A stretch of 64,000 nt of DNA. Origin: Pectinatus haikarae (GTDB lineage: Bacteria; Bacillota; Negativicutes; Selenomonadales; Selenomonadaceae). Shown piece by piece: positions 7,668-16,567 of the stretch. The DNA lies in the NCBI RefSeq assembly GCF_015732185.1, contig NZ_WIQM01000015.1, positions 124,001 to 188,000 of the forward strand. Reading direction: 5' to 3'. How positions within the stretch are numbered: position 1 is the first letter of the stretch; each line of letters opens with the position of its first letter. The translations under genes and the position numbers were made by a program. The notes beneath the pieces are model-generated. The model saw nothing but the letters and a program-made list of their open reading frames with translations. It was not told the origin of the DNA and ran no database searches.

Positions 7668-9017
7668 TTAATCTTCCCTGGGTTTGGTATTCCAAACAAA
7701 AAGTGCCAGTAAGGTGGAAACAACGGCTGCACCAACCCAGAATTCTGTTGCCAAGCCAAAATCATATACTTTAACACCGTTTACGACAGAAATGGTCATC
7801 AATTTGCCCGTGACGAATTCCTGAATAGCGGCACCGGCGTAGCTCAGCAGACCAATCATCCCCATAGCAGCACCAGTAACGCGCTTCGGTACGATATCGA
7901 CGGCCATAAGGCCACCCATATAGCAAACCAATGCTCCCATAGTAAAGCCGTAGAAGGTCATGCAGAAAAGATCCATGGTGAAGGACTGGGGAGCCCATAC
8001 AAAACCAGCAATTGATAAAGAGTATAATATGCCATAAATAAGCGCCGGTGCATTCCGTTTATGATTAAAAAATTTATCGGAAATAACACCACACAGCAGT
8101 GCCCCGAAGATACCAGCCACCTGCATATATGCCATGACGCCGGCAGCTCCCATCATATCATAGCCTTTTTGAGAAGTAAGATATACAACGCCCCAGCTTT
8201 CAACGGCATATCGGGCAATATATACACAAAGAGAAGAAAATCCGAGGATCCAGACCGCCGGATTTTTGACAACGGTATTCCATTGCATAGCACCAACGGA
8301 TTTTTGTTTTTCTGCCTCTGCCTGCGCTTGCGTTTTTTCTCCATAATAAACAGCCCCATTGGGGAGGCCCTGTGTTTCCGGGCGATCACTCATGCCAAAA
8401 TAAATGAAGGCTGTACCGATTAAAGAGATACTTCCTGCAGCAATAAATCCCATGGACCAATTATAAGCAGATACAACAGCCGCAATAGCAAAGTATGCAA
8501 AGGAAGAACCTAAATTGTGGCTCGTGAACCATACACCGTACAAAGTGCCCCGCTCTTTGTTGCTGAACCACTGATTCAATGCAACGATAGATGGACCCGC
8601 GCCATAGGATTGAAACCATCCGTTTAACCCCCATAGGACTGCCAACGGAACAAACGAATTTACAAGCCCCATACCGACCATTGTCAAAGATGAAATGAAA
8701 AGACCGAATGAAAAAAACCGTTTATTGTTCATGCGGTCGGCAAGGAAACTGTTGGTAAATTTGCCCAAGCCGTAAGTAATAAAAAAAATAGAGCCAATAA
8801 TGCCTACTTGCTCAGGGGTTACAATACCGGAAGACAAAAGCGGTTTTTTGATGACCGAATAGCTCTGGCGAATGATGTAGTAAAATGCGTATCCGATCGT
8901 GATAGAGGCAAATACACGCCAACGCATGCTGTTGAATTTTTTCTTGACAGCTCCGTTTTCCTTGATTTGTTCGATATCCGGACCGGTTTTAAAAAATTGA
9001 TATAATAGATTGAACAT
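7668..9017 (-). CDS. Organophosphate:phosphate antiporter (GlpT/UhpC-like MFS)
   Basis: This 12-helix major facilitator of the OPA family exchanges an organic phosphate for inorganic phosphate. The start at 9017 has AAAGGAG exactly 7 nt upstream; earlier codons would add an unneeded 12-residue extension. The N-terminal region has the family pattern W-R-V-F-x-S-I-T-I-G-Y-x-x-Y-Y-I-I-R-Q-S, with the substrate-phosphate-binding arginine after TM1, and a second key region V-Y-I-A-R-Y-A-V-E-S-W-G. Position upstream of glpQ favours glycerol 3-phosphate, but the sequence resembles the hexose-phosphate and UhpC branch as much as GlpT, so I leave the symbol open. Confidence 0.85.
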   Translation of the reverse strand: MFNLLYQFFKTGPDIEQIKENGAVKKKFNSMRWRVFASITIGYAFYYIIRQSYSVIKKPLLSSGIVTPEQVGIIGSIFFITYGLGKFTNSFLADRMNNKRFFSFGLFISSLTMVGMGLVNSFVPLAVLWGLNGWFQSYGAGPSIVALNQWFSNKERGTLYGVWFTSHNLGSSFAYFAIAAVVSAYNWSMGFIAAGSISLIGTAFIYFGMSDRPETQGLPNGAVYYGEKTQAQAEAEKQKSVGAMQWNTVVKNPAVWILGFSSLCVYIARYAVESWGVVYLTSQKGYDMMGAAGVMAYMQVAGIFGALLCGVISDKFFNHKRNAPALIYGILYSLSIAGFVWAPQSFTMDLFCMTFYGFTMGALVCYMGGLMAVDIVPKRVTGAAMGMIGLLSYAGAAIQEFVTGKLMTISVVNGVKVYDFGLATEFWVGAAVVSTLLALFVWNTKPRED

Positions 9018-9355
9018 AAAAAAACTCCTTTCTTTTTGATGGATGAAACTCAACCTGTTCTTTTAGTTGAATCCGCTTCCACTACTGACAATGCCAGTAT
9101 AGTACATTATTTTTAACATATATAGCAGAAAAAATCTGATTTTCTTGTAAGAATTTTTCTGACATAAAGAAGCTGCCACACAGGCAATAACAGCCGTCAT
9201 AAAATGAAAAATCCCCCAGTCCATAACGGCTGACTGAGGAAACTCCTGATGTTTAATAAAATCAAGTTCATATGTTTTTTGTGCGGATCAAGCGTGTTTC
9301 CCTTACACTCATACGTTTTTTATATACAATTAAAAAACATACGAAGGCTGTTATT
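9018..9355. other. Intergenic region with small hairpins
   Basis: No gene is apparent. The stretch includes an inverted repeat around 9126-9163 (CAGAAAAA/TTTTTCTG), a CAGTC/GACTG hairpin near 9218-9240 and an ACGTTTTTT/AAAAAACATACG pair near 9313-9344. The promoter of the antiporter gene must lie in the first 100 nt, but no clear hexamers were identified. Confidence 0.5.
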
Positions 9356-9629
9356 ATGCTCATACACCATTTCAACAACAGGTACTGCATTTCCTTGCTG
9401 CTTGTTCTGATCCTTTTCTTCATCTTTTTTTAATTATTCTCGCTCTGATGCATATGATTCTTACATCGACTTTTCTAAAGGTGAACCCTTGCCCCATGAA
9501 GAAGAAGCTTCGCCCAATGTCACCATTGAAGACTGGCGGTTTTTTTCTAACTATATAGGCAAACGGCTGAGTTATGTGTTAGTTTTCCTCTATCAGATTG
9601 CAGCCCGCTTTTTTGCAAAGCGCATATAA
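9356..9629 (+). pseudogene. Small membrane-anchored protein, frameshifted in a T7 run
   Basis: An ATG at 9356 opens a hydrophobic leader (residues 11-25, I-S-L-L-L-V-L-I-L-F-F-I-F-F) that hits TAA at 9431, directly after seven T at 9425-9431. With six T the frame continues for 66 more codons to TAA at 9627-9629. That second part looks like real protein: an acidic linker with G-E-P-L-P-H-E-E-E, then I-E-D-W-R-F-F-S-N-Y-I-G and a hydrophobic C-terminal helix. The whole would be about 91 residues with two membrane segments. Its last 51 nt overlap maf convergently. I do not recognise the family. It may be phase-variable, dead or a sequencing error. Confidence 0.4.
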
Positions 9630-10145
9630 TTTATGCAGAGGCAGTCCCACTACATTTGAGTATGAACCATCTATTTTTTTTATAAAAACTGCACTTTTCC
9701 CCTGTATAGCATATGATCCCGCTTTATCCAAAGATTCTCCGCTGGCCGCATATCTTTCTATTTCTTTTTCTGTCAGGACTGCCATTTCAACTTCAGTGAC
9801 AGAAAAATCCTGCCAGTATTTATCATTATAAACCAGCGCAATCCCAGTATAAACTTGATGTGATCTGCCTGACAACTTTCGGAGCATAGAAATGGCATCA
9901 GCTTCATCGGCAGGCTTACCATATACTTCTTCGCCGATTGCCACGACGGTATCTGCTCCTATTACCCACATGTCCTTATGCGTTGCCGCTATCTGTCCGG
10001 CTTTCAATAAAGCATTCTCACATACCAGTTTCTTAGGAGAGCCTGTCTTTACCTCTTCTGTCTCAGATGGTTCGAAAATGAATTCACAGCCTATCTGTGT
10101 CAATAATTCTCTGCGCCTTGGTGATGCCGATGCCAATATTATCAT
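9579..10145 (-). CDS. maf: Maf-family nucleotide pyrophosphatase
   Basis: Maf proteins hydrolyse non-canonical or modified nucleoside triphosphates (such as dTTP/UTP or m5UTP) to monophosphates and keep the nucleotide pool clean. The N-terminal signature L-A-S-A-S-P-R-R-R-E-L-L is at residues 4-15, and the conserved I-G-A-D-T-V-V and Y-G-K-P motifs follow at about 62-77. The K-A-G-S-Y-A-I-Q-G segment near residue 140 is also typical. The 188-residue length is normal. It starts 9 nt after the pyrF stop on the same strand, so the two form an operon. Confidence 0.93.
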   Translation of the reverse strand: MIILASASPRRRELLTQIGCEFIFEPSETEEVKTGSPKKLVCENALLKAGQIAATHKDMWVIGADTVVAIGEEVYGKPADEADAISMLRKLSGRSHQVYTGIALVYNDKYWQDFSVTEVEMAVLTEKEIERYAASGESLDKAGSYAIQGKSAVFIKKIDGSYSNVVGLPLHKLYALCKKAGCNLIEEN

Positions 10146-10154
10146 AATTACCTC

Positions 10155-10874
10155 TCAACAGTCTGCTGGATTTATTTCTGCAAGTATTTGTTCCGCCGCC
10201 TTACGCGGATCATCAGCCTTATAAATAGGTCTGCCGACGACAATCTGGCTGGCCCCATTTTTCAATGCCTGCTCAGGTGTTGCAATACGGCTTTGATCAT
10301 CCGCAGTACTGCCTGTCGGCCGCACCCCAGGAGTCACGATCATAAAGTTTTTTCCGCATGCCCTTCGTATCCTTGCGGCTTCATGAGGAGATGCCACAAC
10401 ACCGTCAAGCCCTGCATCCTTAGATAAAAGCGCCAGCCGCACCGCCTGTTCATCTATAGGCATGTGCATACCGAGCCCATCCCAATCATCTCCGTCCATA
10501 CTTGTGAGTACTGTTATAGCAATCAATTTGGGAGGGTTTATTCCCATTTTATCCGCTTCTTCCCTCACCCGCTGTGCCGCTCTGCTCATCATGGTAAAAC
10601 CGCCTGAAGCATGAACATTGAAAATATCGACACCAAGCCTCATGAGCGAAACGAGACCTTCAGCCACCGTATTGGGTATATCATGCAGCTTCAGATCAAG
10701 AAATATTTTCTTGTTTTTCCCTTTCAAATATTTTATTATCTCCGGACCGACGGCATAAAAAAGCTCCATGCCAACCTTATAGAAGACGATACTGTCACCA
10801 AGCTTTTCCACCAGTTTCTCAGCTTCTGCCAGCGTCCGTACATCAAGTGCTGCGATAATTCTTTCATCCGCCAT
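10155..10874 (-). CDS. pyrF: Orotidine 5'-phosphate decarboxylase
   Basis: PyrF decarboxylates OMP to UMP, the last step of de novo pyrimidine synthesis. The start at 10874 has GGAGG 7 nt upstream and gives M-A-D-E-R-I-I-A-A-L-D, the family N-terminus; an upstream GTG/ATG would add 12 residues. The catalytic D-x-K-x-x-D array is seen in F-L-D-L-K-L-H-D-I-P-N-T-V (about residues 58-70), and the phosphate-binding end V-G-R-P-I-Y is near the C-terminus. At 239 residues it is the short bacterial form. It leads a pyrF-maf pair. Confidence 0.95.
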   Translation of the reverse strand: MADERIIAALDVRTLAEAEKLVEKLGDSIVFYKVGMELFYAVGPEIIKYLKGKNKKIFLDLKLHDIPNTVAEGLVSLMRLGVDIFNVHASGGFTMMSRAAQRVREEADKMGINPPKLIAITVLTSMDGDDWDGLGMHMPIDEQAVRLALLSKDAGLDGVVASPHEAARIRRACGKNFMIVTPGVRPTGSTADDQSRIATPEQALKNGASQIVVGRPIYKADDPRKAAEQILAEINPADC

Positions 10875-10953
10875 TGTTATACCTCCACCTATAAACTTAT
10901 ATTCTGCCATTCATTATAGCATAGACTGATAATCTTTTATATTTCCCTTCTGC

Positions 10954-11931
10954 TCATACAAGCCCCACCATGTGCTGAACAACAAGCGAAACCACCGCGA
11001 CGGCAAACCAACAGCACAACCCCAGAAAGATAGGCCGAAAACCATTTTTTACCAATAATCGAAGATTTGTGTTCAAACCGATCGCACTCATCGCCAATAT
11101 TATGCAAAATTTTCCTGTTCCTGCCAGAGTATGTGAAAACTGCGGAGAAAGAATGCCTGTTGTATTGACAACAGCCGCTGTGACAAACCATAAGATGAAC
11201 CACGGAAAAATTTTTATTATACTGAAATTTCTGTTTTTATTTCCTTTATGCATAGTTAGTGCCGCGAAAAATATACAAGCAGGAACAATCATCAATGCAC
11301 GTGTCAATTTTACAATAGTGGCATACCCTCCTGCCGCAGTACTGTAGGAATAACCTGCCGCAACCACAGAAGAAGTATCATTGATAGCTGTTCCTGCCCA
11401 CATACCGAATCCTGTATCAGACATTCCCATTGTATGTCCCAGAAACGGGAAAAGAAAAACGGCAATAACATTAAAAAGAAAAATCGTCGATATAGAAAAA
11501 GCTATATCCTTATCCTTTGCCCCTATGACAGGAGCCAGGGCAGCTATTGCTGAACCGCCGCATATGGCTGTACCCGCACCGATAAGTATAGTCGTATCAT
11601 AGTCAAGACCCAGATATTTACCTATCAGCCACGCCGTCAAAAATGCCGTCAGCAGTGTAAAAATCATTACATAAAGAGAATGTGATCCGACTTTCAGCAC
11701 ATTGAACAGGTTCATTTCAAATCCTAAAAGAATTATGGAATATTGCAGTATTTTTTTCCCTGTAAATTTTATGCCTGCTTCAAAAGATTTCGGCCGTCTG
11801 AAACCTGAGGCAAGTATTCCCAAAAGTATGCCAAAAACCGGCCCACCTATAATAGGAAACATATTCCCAAGAAAATAAGCGGGAACCGCAAAAACGAGTG
11901 CATATAAAGTTCCTTTGATATATTTCCGCAC
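10954..11931 (-). CDS. YeiH/UPF0324-family membrane transporter
   Basis: This 325-residue polytopic protein has about ten hydrophobic segments and belongs to the YeiH (PSE, Cons_hypoth698) family, annotated as putative sulfate exporters. Conserved motifs are G-A-G-T-A-I-C-G-G-S-A near residue 120 and A-G-T-A-I-N-D-T-S-S-V-V-A-A-G near residue 185. The start is GTG at 11931 with GGAGAGG 6 nt upstream. Transport of sulfate or a related sulfur compound is only a family-level guess; the nearby TauE/SafE and CHR-type transporters deal with similar anions. Confidence 0.85.
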   Translation of the reverse strand: MRKYIKGTLYALVFAVPAYFLGNMFPIIGGPVFGILLGILASGFRRPKSFEAGIKFTGKKILQYSIILLGFEMNLFNVLKVGSHSLYVMIFTLLTAFLTAWLIGKYLGLDYDTTILIGAGTAICGGSAIAALAPVIGAKDKDIAFSISTIFLFNVIAVFLFPFLGHTMGMSDTGFGMWAGTAINDTSSVVAAGYSYSTAAGGYATIVKLTRALMIVPACIFFAALTMHKGNKNRNFSIIKIFPWFILWFVTAAVVNTTGILSPQFSHTLAGTGKFCIILAMSAIGLNTNLRLLVKNGFRPIFLGLCCWFAVAVVSLVVQHMVGLV

Positions 11932-12165
11932 TATTATCCTCTCCTTCCAACTGAGGATAAGTATACCTGCCGTTCATCCATAAGTAAAATACAAATATAT
12001 TATATTTATCATAGGTAAATTAATATGGATAAAAACAACAGTGTTCCCTGAAGATAAATATGGCACAAATTTATTCATAGCTGCCAAATAAAAGCACAGT
12101 GTCGACTGGAGACTCTTCTTAAACGGCAGACTATGAATCATATCAGGCGCATTATAAGGTCTTGT

Positions 12166-13007
12166 TTAGATATTTTTCTGCTGCACGTTAAGCAGTTTTT
12201 CAATTTTTTCTTTTGTTTTTGTACCTGTTGCAGGTGTATTAATATATATTTTAAAATTATTTTCCGGTGTCAAAAAAACAGTATGTTCAAAATACAATTT
12301 TCCTATAGTCGGATGCCGAATAATTTTTTTCAATTCCTGTTCTGCGGCCACATTATGCAGCGGCCACCATTGTTGGAAGTATTTGCTCTTTGCCTGCAAA
12401 GAACCACCAAATTCCTTTAACCACTGGTCATTGATAAATTCGGCGCAGGAGACACGAAAAACAGCAAGCATTTTTTTGCCTTTGTGGGCCAATCAGGAAA
12501 TAAGCTTTGATATTTTTCGTTGGTAAACATCAGTTGGATAATATTCCTGTTAACGACATCAAGCTTATCGAAATCTACGAATACAGCGTTAGCAGCCTTG
12601 TTCCAGGCAATCACATTCCAATATTTATCCATCATAGTTGATGGCGAACAGACAAGACTGTCCAATACATTCTGAAATATAGAATGTGCTGTCTTCATGC
12701 CCGATATATTATGTCTCAAGGATGATTGCGACAATTCGAAGATATAGGCTATTTCATGAGAATTCAGCATCAATGCTCTGGCAATACTGTGCATTACTTC
12801 ATCTGAAACCTTTATGGAACGTCCCTGCTCAAGCCATGTATACCAAGTGACACTGACCCCTGCCAGCAAGGCAACTTCTTCACGCCGCAGACCCGGAGTG
12901 CGGCGCCTCGTGCTGTCCGGCAGACCGACCTGCGGCGGACGTATTTTTTCCCTGCGCGTCTTTAAGAAATTTCCTAATTCTCTGCGCTGTATTATGTTAT
13001 CATCCAT
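12166..13007 (-). pseudogene. XRE-family regulator with MmyB-like ligand domain, frameshifted in an A7 run
   Basis: The upper frame (13007-12417) holds a complete helix-turn-helix of the S-T-R-R-R-T-P-G-L-R-R-E-E-V-A-L-L-A-G-V-S type (residues 32-55) followed by the first half of an MmyB-like ligand-binding domain. The lower frame (12492-12166) holds the rest. They join at a run of seven T on the plus strand (12471-12477); with eight bases the reading A-K-K-M-L-A-V-F would be continuous and give about 275 residues, the family length. The gene is divergent from an MFS transporter, as expected for its regulator. It is truncated, phase-variable or a sequencing error. Confidence 0.78.
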
Positions 13008-13153
13008 AATAATTCCCCCTGTTATATACTAATAGAAATTATACTATGATAATTGGTCTTCTTGTAATAGGATAAAAACATTGTATAGTTATTTTTATAA
13101 AAAAACAATATATAGTGATAAATTAAAAACTACAGGAAAGCCGGGAATCTTTT

Positions 13154-14347
13154 ATGGAAAAAATATTTATACACAGCAAACAAAATTTACCGGAAGGTCA
13201 GATTCGGCTCACAAAAAGACTTATTTGGGTTATGGCGGCAGCCAGCGGTATTGTGACGGCCAATCTTTATTATATGCAGCCGTTGCTTTATCAGCTGGCC
13301 GCTGAGTATCATATCACGCAGTCAAGTGCCGCATTAACTGCAACATTGACACAGCTGGGTCTGGCGTTAGGCTTTTTTTTCATTTTACCGCTGGCCGATA
13401 TACTGGAAAGGCGCCGGCTTGTTCTGTTTGTCCTGTTTTCTTCAGGCTGTGCGCTTATGACCATATATTTTTCACCAGATTTGTATGTAACAGCTGCCGC
13501 ATCACTTTTGGTCGGATTCACTTCAGTTATAGGACAAATCCTGCTTCCTTTCGGCGCTCAATTAGCTGCGCCAAAAGAGCGAGGCAGAGTTATTGGCAGT
13601 ATTATGAGCGGAATCCTCACGGGGATATTATTATCTCGTGTGGCAAGCGGTTTTATCGCCCAAATATATAATTGGCGAACCATCTATTTCATAGCGGCAT
13701 TGATGATGCTCTGTCTTATGATAATTTTGCATCTGGAATTGCCTCGGTTTGATGCTTTATCAAAAATAACTTACAGTGAATCGCTGCGGTCTATTATTCC
13801 AATAGTCAAAAATTTTCGGGGACTGCGCAAGGCAAGTCTTATAGGTGCGATGGCATTTTGCGCATTCAGTGCATTTTGGACATCGCTCACATTTTTATTA
13901 CAGGAAAATTACCATCTGGGATCAAATTTTGCCGGTCTGTTTGGTTTAATAGGTATTGCGGGAGCTTTACTGGCTCCGATGGCAGGGAGTATTTCAGACA
14001 GAAAAGGACCAAATTTTAGTATTGGCATCAGTATATCAATTATTATTTTTTCATATATTGTATTTATTATCTGGGGCTATCATTTATGGGGATTGATCAC
14101 AGGCATCATTTTGCTGGATATCGGTGTACAGTGCTGTAATATCAGCAGCCAGACTAAAATTCAGCAATTGAGCGAAAAGGCGCGAAGCCGCATCACAGCA
14201 ATATACATGATTACTTTTTTTATTGGCGGAGCATTGGGAACGTATACAGGTGCATGGGCATTTCAACATTTCGGCTGGATCGGAACATGCATTGTCGGAC
14301 TGACATCGCAGTCTGTCGCTGTGTGTGCACACTTGTTTAAAGATTAG
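13154..14347 (+). CDS. MFS transporter (drug/metabolite efflux type)
   Basis: The 397-residue protein has 12 predicted membrane helices and the pattern of the DHA group of the major facilitator superfamily, including the loop 2-3 motif L-A-D-I-L-E-R-R-R and the TM5 region G-R-V-I-G-S-I-M-S-G-I-L-T-G-I-L-L. The L-Y-Y-M-Q-P-L-L start region is common to this subfamily. The divergently placed, frameshifted XRE/MmyB regulator is its likely controller. The substrate is unknown. The same window has a second MFS pump of this type at 49862-51073. Confidence 0.88.
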   Translation: MEKIFIHSKQNLPEGQIRLTKRLIWVMAAASGIVTANLYYMQPLLYQLAAEYHITQSSAALTATLTQLGLALGFFFILPLADILERRRLVLFVLFSSGCALMTIYFSPDLYVTAAASLLVGFTSVIGQILLPFGAQLAAPKERGRVIGSIMSGILTGILLSRVASGFIAQIYNWRTIYFIAALMMLCLMIILHLELPRFDALSKITYSESLRSIIPIVKNFRGLRKASLIGAMAFCAFSAFWTSLTFLLQENYHLGSNFAGLFGLIGIAGALLAPMAGSISDRKGPNFSIGISISIIIFSYIVFIIWGYHLWGLITGIILLDIGVQCCNISSQTKIQQLSEKARSRITAIYMITFFIGGALGTYTGAWAFQHFGWIGTCIVGLTSQSVAVCAHLFKD

Positions 14348-14575
14348 GTTTATTGCCGTTCGGCAGGCTGATATTCCGCACAAAAAAATAAACTGTCACT
14401 GCATTCTTTCAGGAGTGCAATTATCAATTTCTATTTTACTTAGATAATATAAATCTTCGGCAGCCATATAAACATGAAAGATCATCTTTTTTATGCCCCA
14501 ATATTTAATAAACTTTACGCTTAAACATTTTTGCACTATAATTGTTAACATATTGTATGAAATGAGGCAGTAAAA

Positions 14576-15049
14576 ATGTCTATTGATAACGTAAAGGCTT
14601 ATTTTTCTCAACTGGGCAGAGCAGATTCTGTCATGGAATTTCCTGTTTCAAGTGCAACCGTCGCAGAGGCAGCCAGAGCGGTGAATTGTGACGAAGCACG
14701 TATAGCAAAAACTTTATCTTTAAAATTAAATGATAAAGCCATATTGATCGTTGTTGCCGGAGACAAAAAAATTGACAATCATAAATATAAACAGTTTTTT
14801 GGTAAAAAGGCTGCTATGCTTAAAGCCGATGAAGTCGAAAATTTGACAGGGCATCCTATAGGCGGAGTATGCCCTTTTGCCGTGAAAGAAGGAATAAAAA
14901 CATATCTGGATGAATCACTTAAACGATTTTCCACTGTGTTCCCCGCATGCGGCAGTTCCAACAGTGCAATTGAACTGACAACAGCTGAGTTGGAAAAATA
15001 CTCGCATGCTGTCGGCTGGATCGATATAAGCAAAACTTCTGACCACTAA
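14576..15049 (+). CDS. YbaK/EbsC-family aminoacyl-tRNA deacylase
   Basis: Proteins of this family hydrolyse mischarged tRNA such as Cys-tRNA(Pro) in trans. The 157 residues form a single YbaK/prolyl-tRNA-synthetase editing domain. Typical elements are I-A-K-T-L-S-L-K near residue 41, the conserved D-K-K-I-D-x-x-K segment near 62, and G-G-V-C-P-F-A near 97. The C-terminal A-C-G-S-S-N-S-A-I-E-L-T is characteristic. It is a single gene followed by its own terminator. Amino-acid specificity cannot be read from the sequence. Confidence 0.88.
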   Translation: MSIDNVKAYFSQLGRADSVMEFPVSSATVAEAARAVNCDEARIAKTLSLKLNDKAILIVVAGDKKIDNHKYKQFFGKKAAMLKADEVENLTGHPIGGVCPFAVKEGIKTYLDESLKRFSTVFPACGSSNSAIELTTAELEKYSHAVGWIDISKTSDH

Positions 15050-15068
15050 AAATCAACGATTTGTTTTT

Positions 15069-15104
15069 AATGAAGCGTTCCGTATCATGATGCTTCATTT
15101 TTTT
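15069..15104 (+). terminator. Terminator after the YbaK gene
   Basis: AATGAAGC pairs with GCTTCATT and is followed by a run of seven T. Confidence 0.75.
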
Positions 15105-15133
15105 GCTGATAATATTAATTGCGAGGCGATTAC

Positions 15134-15892
15134 ATGATATTTGCTGCCATGCTCATACTGGGTACGATGATAGGTTTTGTCGGTGCCGGCGGCGCCGGTG
15201 TGGCAATCACACTTCTGACTGTCGGCTTCGGTGTGAAAATCCATACAGCTCTTGGCATAGCTCTCGGTACCATGATGTTTACTACTTTATCCGGAGCGAT
15301 AAGCCATTTGCGCGAAGGCAACGTAGATTTAAAAATTGGTTGTGCCATGGGCATAGGCGGCGCCATCGGTGCTTTTATAGGTGCCGGCGTTTCCAATTAT
15401 ATTTCTTCCGCTGATTTAAAAGCAGCCACAGCTGCGATGATGCTTATTTCTGCACTTCTTTTGTATGTAAGACTTTTTCACTCTCAGTTTACAACGAGTA
15501 CTTTGCATATAAATCATTCATTTTCCTCTCCTTCCCGCTTTTGGATCATCGCTCTTATTACAGGTATAATAAATGGTTTTTTATCAGGAGCCTTTGGTAT
15601 CGGCGCTGCCGCTTTCATTCAGCTCAGCATGCTGCTTATATTTGGTCTGCCCTTATATAAAGCGGTGGGCACAACCATGATGATCATTATCCCTATATCT
15701 GCCTTCGGCGGCCTCGGTTACCTCATTTCGGGGCATCTGGAACTTTCTCTTTTCGTTCAGACATTACTTGGGTTGATGGCGGGTGCTTTCATCGGGGCAA
15801 AATTCACCCGTATGGTTTCCCTGCCTGTATTAAGGTTTTTCATGGTGGCTATGCCTGTACTAGGCGGTGTTATACTGATGTTTTCCCGTTGA
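15134..15892 (+). CDS. TauE/SafE-family sulfite/organosulfonate exporter-like protein
   Basis: This 252-residue membrane protein has eight hydrophobic segments in two related halves. The first half contains G-x-x-I-G-F-V-G-A-G-G-A-G and the second G-I-I-N-G-F-L-S-G-A-F-G-I-G-A-A, the TauE/SafE glycine-rich repeat. The start at ATG 15134 is preceded by GAGGCG; a TTG at 15119 is less likely. Family members move sulfite, sulfoacetate or related anions. It precedes the two chromate-type transporter genes by 66 nt and may be co-transcribed with them. Confidence 0.85.
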   Translation: MIFAAMLILGTMIGFVGAGGAGVAITLLTVGFGVKIHTALGIALGTMMFTTLSGAISHLREGNVDLKIGCAMGIGGAIGAFIGAGVSNYISSADLKAATAAMMLISALLLYVRLFHSQFTTSTLHINHSFSSPSRFWIIALITGIINGFLSGAFGIGAAAFIQLSMLLIFGLPLYKAVGTTMMIIIPISAFGGLGYLISGHLELSLFVQTLLGLMAGAFIGAKFTRMVSLPVLRFFMVAMPVLGGVILMFSR

Positions 15893-15958
15893 TGCCGGAA
15901 TCAGCCGGTGACACTCGTCCTGGTCTGTCCGAATTTTACTTTCGCAAAGGATATTTAT

Positions 15959-16567
15959 ATGGAAAAAGTATGTGATATTTCTCCTTTTTCAATGAAAAAA
16001 CTTTTTTTTACATGGTGCAGCATTGGCATTACTTCTTTCGGCGGCGGTGCCATCACTCAATTTCTGATCCAGGATAAATTCATATACAAACATCACTGGC
16101 TTACAGAAGCAGAGTACACCACTATTATCGGTATCGGACAGATCACTCCCGGTATCAATATTCTGGCTTATACTATTTTAATCGGCAGAAAGCTTGCCGG
16201 CTGGCGCGGCAGTATTTTATCCGTACTGGGTCTTATCATCCCCAGTGCCGCCATAACGCTTGCTTTATCTGCAGTGTATTTGAACATAAGTCAGTATCCC
16301 GCCGTCCAGAACGGTCTGAAAGCTGCATTTGCCGCGATTTTTGGAGTATCGATAGTCACTAACTGGCGCAATATAAAACCTATTCTGCAGCACGGCTGCC
16401 ATGAAGGCGCTCTGCCGCTGCTTTCCTTTTTACTCATAATGACTGCTACGGCCATATTATATTGTGTTTTTCACGTTTCTGTCATCCTGCTCTATATAAT
16501 GGGAAGCATTTCGGGAATATTTGTCTATACCTTTATTATAAAAAAGAAACCGAGGTCGCCTAAATGA
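15959..16567 (+). CDS. Chromate transporter, N-terminal half (short CHR subunit 1)
   Basis: The CHR superfamily exists as long fused proteins or as pairs of short half-proteins; this is one half. Hallmarks are I-G-I-T-S-F-G-G-G-A-I-T-Q-F near residue 22 and G-I-G-Q-I-T-P-G-I-N near residue 61. The start at 15959 has AAAGGA 7 nt upstream; the longer form adds an unlikely 17 residues. The stop overlaps the next start by 4 nt (ATGA), which signals translational coupling. Family members exchange chromate or sulfate; in an anaerobe another anion is possible. Confidence 0.88.
   Translation: MEKVCDISPFSMKKLFFTWCSIGITSFGGGAITQFLIQDKFIYKHHWLTEAEYTTIIGIGQITPGINILAYTILIGRKLAGWRGSILSVLGLIIPSAAITLALSAVYLNISQYPAVQNGLKAAFAAIFGVSIVTNWRNIKPILQHGCHEGALPLLSFLLIMTATAILYCVFHVSVILLYIMGSISGIFVYTFIIKKKPRSPK

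Noticed and set aside
9579-9629. Convergent overlap of the frameshifted small gene with maf
   Set aside because: I considered whether the overlap disproves the small gene, but 51-nt convergent overlaps are possible; kept at low confidence instead.
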